A stretch of DNA of 8,819 bases from Deltaproteobacteria bacterium (GTDB lineage: Bacteria > Myxococcota_A > UBA9160 > UBA4427). The notes beneath the pieces were generated by a model. The model was given only the letters and a program-made list of their open reading frames with translations, searched no databases and had not been told where the DNA came from. Location: positions 1-8,819 of the forward strand of contig DRKE01000400.1 in NCBI GenBank assembly GCA_011051925.1. The letters are read 5' to 3'. The position numbers were made by a program, and so were the translations under genes. Positions 6,603-8,819 of the stretch are shown here, in pieces. Within the stretch, counting starts at the first letter, position 1. The number at the start of each line of letters is the position of its first letter.

Positions 6603-7729
6603 CGTATGTTGGACTCCTTGGTGGATGACTCTTCGAGACATCGCAGGGCTTGTTCGAGAACGTCACAGGCGTCCCGGATGGGCCTCGGATCCCCCCGGCG
6701 ATCCGGGTGGGTCCGCGACCACATCAGGAAGGCACCGAGGTTCCGGGTCTCGACGAACCGGTAGCTTCCGTCGCGATGCGAACATTCCCGCCCGGAAGGA
6801 GCGGCAAGCAGGATGCGTTTCTTGAGCAGGTCCTGTCGGCCGGGCGGCATGCAGTCGGGCAGTTCGTCGAGGGGGACTTCCCGCCAGCCCGCCTGCGCGT
6901 GGGCGGGGCCGCTTCGGAAGGCTCGGAGGGCCGGATGATCCGTGGCGTGGCTCGCTGCCGCGACCGGAGGCCGCTCGGCCATGGCCCGGGCGATCTCCGG
7001 ATTCCGGGTTTCGAACGCGGCCACGTCGGCGAGAAAAGCCCGACGATCGCTTCTCTTCGCGCTCCATTCCGGCAGCAGGGCGGGATCGGACGACGCCTCC
7101 GCACCGCGCACGGGTCGCCGCGGCAGCCGCGAGAGGCGGGCCCTCGTCTTGGAGTCGGGGCGGGCGGGGGCCGGTTGCCAATCCGGGATGCCGGCGATCG
7201 CGAGGGCGGGGGCGGGCGCGGCGACCCGGCGTGGCGATGGCCGCGCGGGTCGGCGAGACCGCCGCTCGACGGTCCCGGCTTCGGACAGGGGCATCGGTTG
7301 CGAGATCGGCTTCATGGCGAGCTGAGCCGGATCGAAGGCTCGGTGGGGAGGCGCGGCGGTTCGGGGCGCGATCGGGGCAGCAGGCAGTGCGACAGGAACA
7401 GGGCCGGGCCGTGTCTCCGATCGGGAGGCTTTCCGCGGTGCGACCGGCGGAGGAATGGGCGCTTCTTCGAAGAACTCGAGTTCGAGCACCTGACTCCCCG
7501 TCATCGCGAGGGGGGCAGCGTCGGGAACGCGGTCGGCCGGCTGCCGGATCGTCACGGCGAAGAACAGGCTCAGCCCGATCAGGAACAGGACGGGAATCGC
7601 GGCGATCGCGCTCTCATGATCGCTGCGGTCACGGCATTGCGTCGACAGGGAGTCGACATCGATTGGAATCCCGACCGGGAGTCGTCCGGCACCGTGGCCG
7701 TATCGGCGGCGAAAGGGGTCGGCGTTCAT
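6599..7729 (-). CDS. TonB/TolA-like inner-membrane-anchored proline-rich protein with a Cys-rich C-terminal domain
   Basis: The 376-residue product begins with a basic cytoplasmic stretch (1-40), then one membrane helix (about 41-61, IPVLFLIGLSLFFAV). An acidic-to-proline segment follows (LELEFFEEAPIPPP) and a long low-complexity region rich in Pro, Ala and Arg to about residue 210. This is the layout of TonB and TolA: an anchor energised by an ExbB/ExbD pair plus an extended periplasmic arm. The last 95 residues do not look like a TonB C-terminal domain; they hold four cysteines (C293, C316, C355, C364) that could form two disulfides. The anchor helix has no histidine, unlike E. coli TonB (H20). 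The ATG at 7729 overlaps the ExbD-like stop by ATGA and has no good Shine-Dalgarno sequence, so translation probably depends on coupling. The stop overlaps the next gene in the same way. The TonB-like role rests on topology and neighbours, not on homology I can demonstrate. Confidence 0.85.
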   Translation of the reverse strand: MNADPFRRRYGHGAGRLPVGIPIDVDSLSTQCRDRSDHESAIAAIPVLFLIGLSLFFAVTIRQPADRVPDAAPLAMTGSQVLELEFFEEAPIPPPVAPRKASRSETRPGPVPVALPAAPIAPRTAAPPHRAFDPAQLAMKPISQPMPLSEAGTVERRSRRPARPSPRRVAAPAPALAIAGIPDWQPAPARPDSKTRARLSRLPRRPVRGAEASSDPALLPEWSAKRSDRRAFLADVAAFETRNPEIARAMAERPPVAAASHATDHPALRAFRSGPAHAQAGWREVPLDELPDCMPPGRQDLLKKRILLAAPSGRECSHRDGSYRFVETRNLGAFLMWSRTHPDRRGDPRPIRDACDVLEQALRCLEESSTKESNIR

Positions 7730-8283
7730 CGTTGCCCGGATTCGGCTTCCGGCGGCCCGGAGGCCACGGCGGGGCCGGGCGCGACGGCCACGGTCCGACC
7801 CCCTTCCCAGATCTCTTCGATGAGGCCGACCGCGATCAGCAGATCCTCGCTTCGCGAATCGCGATGGGGCGCCAGGATCGGCCGGCCCATGCCGCGGTCG
7901 CGAAGCAGGCGAAGGTGGGCGGCCAGTTCGGTGGCATCGAGGGCCGCTGTGAACGAATCCGACCCGGCGGTCGGCGGAGAAGGCTTCGGGGCCGGACCGG
8001 GAGCGGCGTTGGTGCCGGGCAGGGTGAGTGCGAAGGGCGTTCTCGGGACTTCCCGTGGTCTTTCGTGGTCGACGGGATAGACCCGGAGCTGCCATCCGGC
8101 TGCCGCTGCGTCGCGTTCGAGGGGCGGGGCCGGACCGTGGATCCGCGGAATCTCGAGTTCGCCCAGTTCGAGGGGCGGGCCTTCGGTTTCGGGGCCGATC
8201 TGGGTGAAGGCGATCAGCAGCAGGAAGGCGAGATCGACGAATGAGAACAGCCAGATGGGAGCGCTTTTTTCATATCGAAGCAT
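7726..8283 (-). CDS. ExbD/TolR-family proton channel subunit
   Basis: The 185-residue product starts with a short cytoplasmic tail and one membrane helix (about 10-29) reading FSFVDLAFLLLIAFTQI. D17 corresponds to the proton-carrying Asp of ExbD (D25 in E. coli) and TolR (D23). The periplasmic part has a Pro-rich segment (83-104) and then a region resembling the ExbD fold, with GRPILAPHRDSRSEDLLIAV (133-152) and LIEEIWEGG ending near 162. A Gly/Pro/Glu tail follows. By family knowledge it pairs with an ExbB-type channel to harvest proton motive force; the likely partner is the last gene of this operon. ATG 8283 was chosen over the in-frame GTG at 8289; no convincing Shine-Dalgarno is visible for either. 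It is the first gene of the five-gene run, and its stop overlaps the next ATG by four bases. TolR and ExbD cannot be told apart here. Confidence 0.88.
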   Translation of the reverse strand: MLRYEKSAPIWLFSFVDLAFLLLIAFTQIGPETEGPPLELGELEIPRIHGPAPPLERDAAAAGWQLRVYPVDHERPREVPRTPFALTLPGTNAAPGPAPKPSPPTAGSDSFTAALDATELAAHLRLLRDRGMGRPILAPHRDSRSEDLLIAVGLIEEIWEGGRTVAVAPGPAVASGPPEAESGQR

Positions 8284-8345
8284 GTGCACCGGGATCGGAT
8301 CGCGTCCGTCCCGGCTTGAGCTTGTTGCCGCTTTGCTGCCGATAA

Positions 8346-8360
8346 AACGCCGGGGGCGTT
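8346..8360 (-). terminator. Short hairpin with T-run, possible terminator of the glyoxalase gene
   Basis: On the minus strand AACGCC-CCC-GGCGTT forms a perfect 6-bp stem with a three-base loop, followed at once by TTATC, so the transcript reads GGCGUUUUAUC. It lies about 140 bases after the glyoxalase stop and 63 bases before the ExbD-like start. It could end the upstream transcript or attenuate read-through into the operon. The U-run is short, so strength is doubtful. Confidence 0.42.
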
Positions 8361-8369
8361 GGAAAGCCC

Positions 8370-8386
8370 GTTCTCGAAACGAAAAC
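8370..8386. promoter_or_regulatory. Imperfect inverted repeat upstream of the five-gene operon
   Basis: GTTCTCG-AAA-CGAAAAC is a 17-bp dyad with six of seven matched arm positions, inside a relatively AT-rich island (about 8341-8390) in an otherwise GC-rich gap. A regulator could bind here before the ExbD-like gene, but no regulator gene is present and no clear -35/-10 pair was found for the minus strand in 8284-8499. A chance dyad is quite possible. Confidence 0.2.
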
Positions 8387-8499
8387 CCGTGATGGGCGTC
8401 ACAGGCCGCCGAGAGCCGGGGTCTGCGGGGGATCCGCTCCGTCGCGAGCCGGCCGATCGAGATCCGGTGGCGGGGCCGGGCCGGGGGCCGCTCGGCGCC

Positions 8500-8819
8500 C
8501 TACCACTCGCCGGTATTGGCCATCGACTGCCAGGGCTCTGCGGGCGGGAGGGGCCTTCCCTTCTGCAGCAGCTCGATCGAGATCAGGTCGGGGGATCGGA
8601 CGAAGGCCATGTGTCCATCCCGGGGCGGACGGTTGATCGTCACCCCCTGGTCCATCAAGCGCTGACACGTTTCGTAGATGTTCTCGACCTCGTATGCGAT
8701 ATGGCCGAAGTTCCGGCCGGGCGGATAGGGCTCGGGATCCCAGTTGTAGGTCAGTTCGAGCTGGGCGAGTTCGTTGCCCGGAGCGGCGAGAAAGACCAGG
8801 GTGAAGCGACCGGCTTCGA
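8500..8819 (-). CDS. gloA: Glyoxalase I (lactoylglutathione lyase) family protein, 5' end cut by the window edge
   Basis: The last 105 residues and the TAG stop are visible (codons from 8817 down to 8500). They match the second half of glyoxalase I of the VOC fold, which isomerises the hemithioacetal of methylglyoxal and glutathione to lactoylglutathione in the cytoplasm. LELTYNW supplies the metal-ligand Glu (visible residue 21), FGHIAY the His (39) and ISIELL the Glu (82). The 18-residue spacing between the first two equals that of E. coli GloA (E56, H74). The remaining ligand, His5 in E. coli, would lie outside the window. The tail LPPAEPWQSMANTGEW extends beyond the E. coli protein and resembles endings I recall from other proteobacterial glyoxalase-family proteins. 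It is separated from the five-gene operon by 216 bp, so functional linkage is not implied. A non-glutathione VOC lyase remains possible. Confidence 0.88.
   Translation of the reverse strand, partial: EAGRFTLVFLAAPGNELAQLELTYNWDPEPYPPGRNFGHIAYEVENIYETCQRLMDQGVTINRPPRDGHMAFVRSPDLISIELLQKGRPLPPAEPWQSMANTGEW

Noticed and set aside
6603..6641. Thirteen-residue upstream extension of the large exported protein
   Set aside because: The ATG at 6602 has ATGA coupling, a Shine-Dalgarno match and begins a normal signal peptide; the extension does not.
6650..8080. A 476-codon plus-strand open frame opposite the TonB-like and ExbD-like genes
   Set aside because: Its product is low-complexity Gly/Arg-rich, and it spans two genes with recognisable membrane motifs on the other strand.
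8399..8668. An 89-codon minus-strand open frame near the right edge
   Set aside because: It is a frame-shifted shadow of the glyoxalase gene, whose true frame shows metal ligands and a family-typical tail.
1..8819. Frequent GATCG/CGATC pentamers throughout
   Set aside because: They fall mostly in coding frames and fit Asp/Ile/Arg codon preferences. I could not count them against expectation, so no claim is made.
1..8819. CRISPR arrays, tRNA or rRNA genes, insertion sequences, att sites
   Set aside because: No regularly spaced repeats, RNA gene signatures, transposase motifs or terminal inverted repeats were seen on reading the window.

Overview
The window looks like chromosomal DNA from a GC-rich, Gram-negative bacterium. 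Supporting signs are inner-membrane proton-channel proteins of the ExbB/TolQ and ExbD/TolR type, an outer-membrane-type lipoprotein, and a secreted c-type cytochrome that ends in a PEP-CTERM sorting signal. That cytochrome's layout (YVTN-like propeller, di-haem peroxidase-like part, thrombospondin-type-3-like calcium loops, PEP-CTERM) suggests a deltaproteobacterial-grade lineage such as Myxococcota or Binatota. This placement is an inference from style only; no marker gene is present.

Layout. Positions 1-112 hold a near-consensus sigma-70 promoter and a ribosome binding site for one long plus-strand gene (113-3178), the exported propeller/di-haem cytochrome. A 42-bp gap between convergent genes (3179-3220) contains a long imperfect hairpin. 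Everything from there to the right edge is on the minus strand. Reading leftward from 8283 there are five genes joined by 1- or 4-base stop/start overlaps: an ExbD/TolR-like protein (7726-8283), a TonB/TolA-like single-pass proline-rich protein (6599-7729), a 735-residue exported helical-repeat and coiled-coil protein (4395-6602), a small lipoprotein (3790-4398), and an ExbB/TolQ/MotA-like proton channel subunit (3221-3790). Upstream of these, separated by a 216-bp non-coding stretch with a terminator-like hairpin and an imperfect dyad, is the 3' part of a glyoxalase I gene cut by the window edge (8500-8819).

How the genes fit together. The five overlapping genes carry the parts list of a proton-driven trans-envelope machine: stator (ExbB-like plus ExbD-like), inner-membrane-anchored periplasmic arm (TonB/TolA-like), periplasmic coiled-coil/helical-repeat protein, and lipoprotein. 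They differ from both Ton and Tol-Pal. The two channel genes sit at opposite ends of the operon, the TonB-like protein has a four-cysteine C-terminal domain in place of a recognisable TonB domain, and the lipoprotein has no visible OmpA/Pal peptidoglycan-binding motif. No TonB-dependent receptor is in view. This cassette is the best candidate for an undescribed system here; its substrate or function cannot be read from the sequence.
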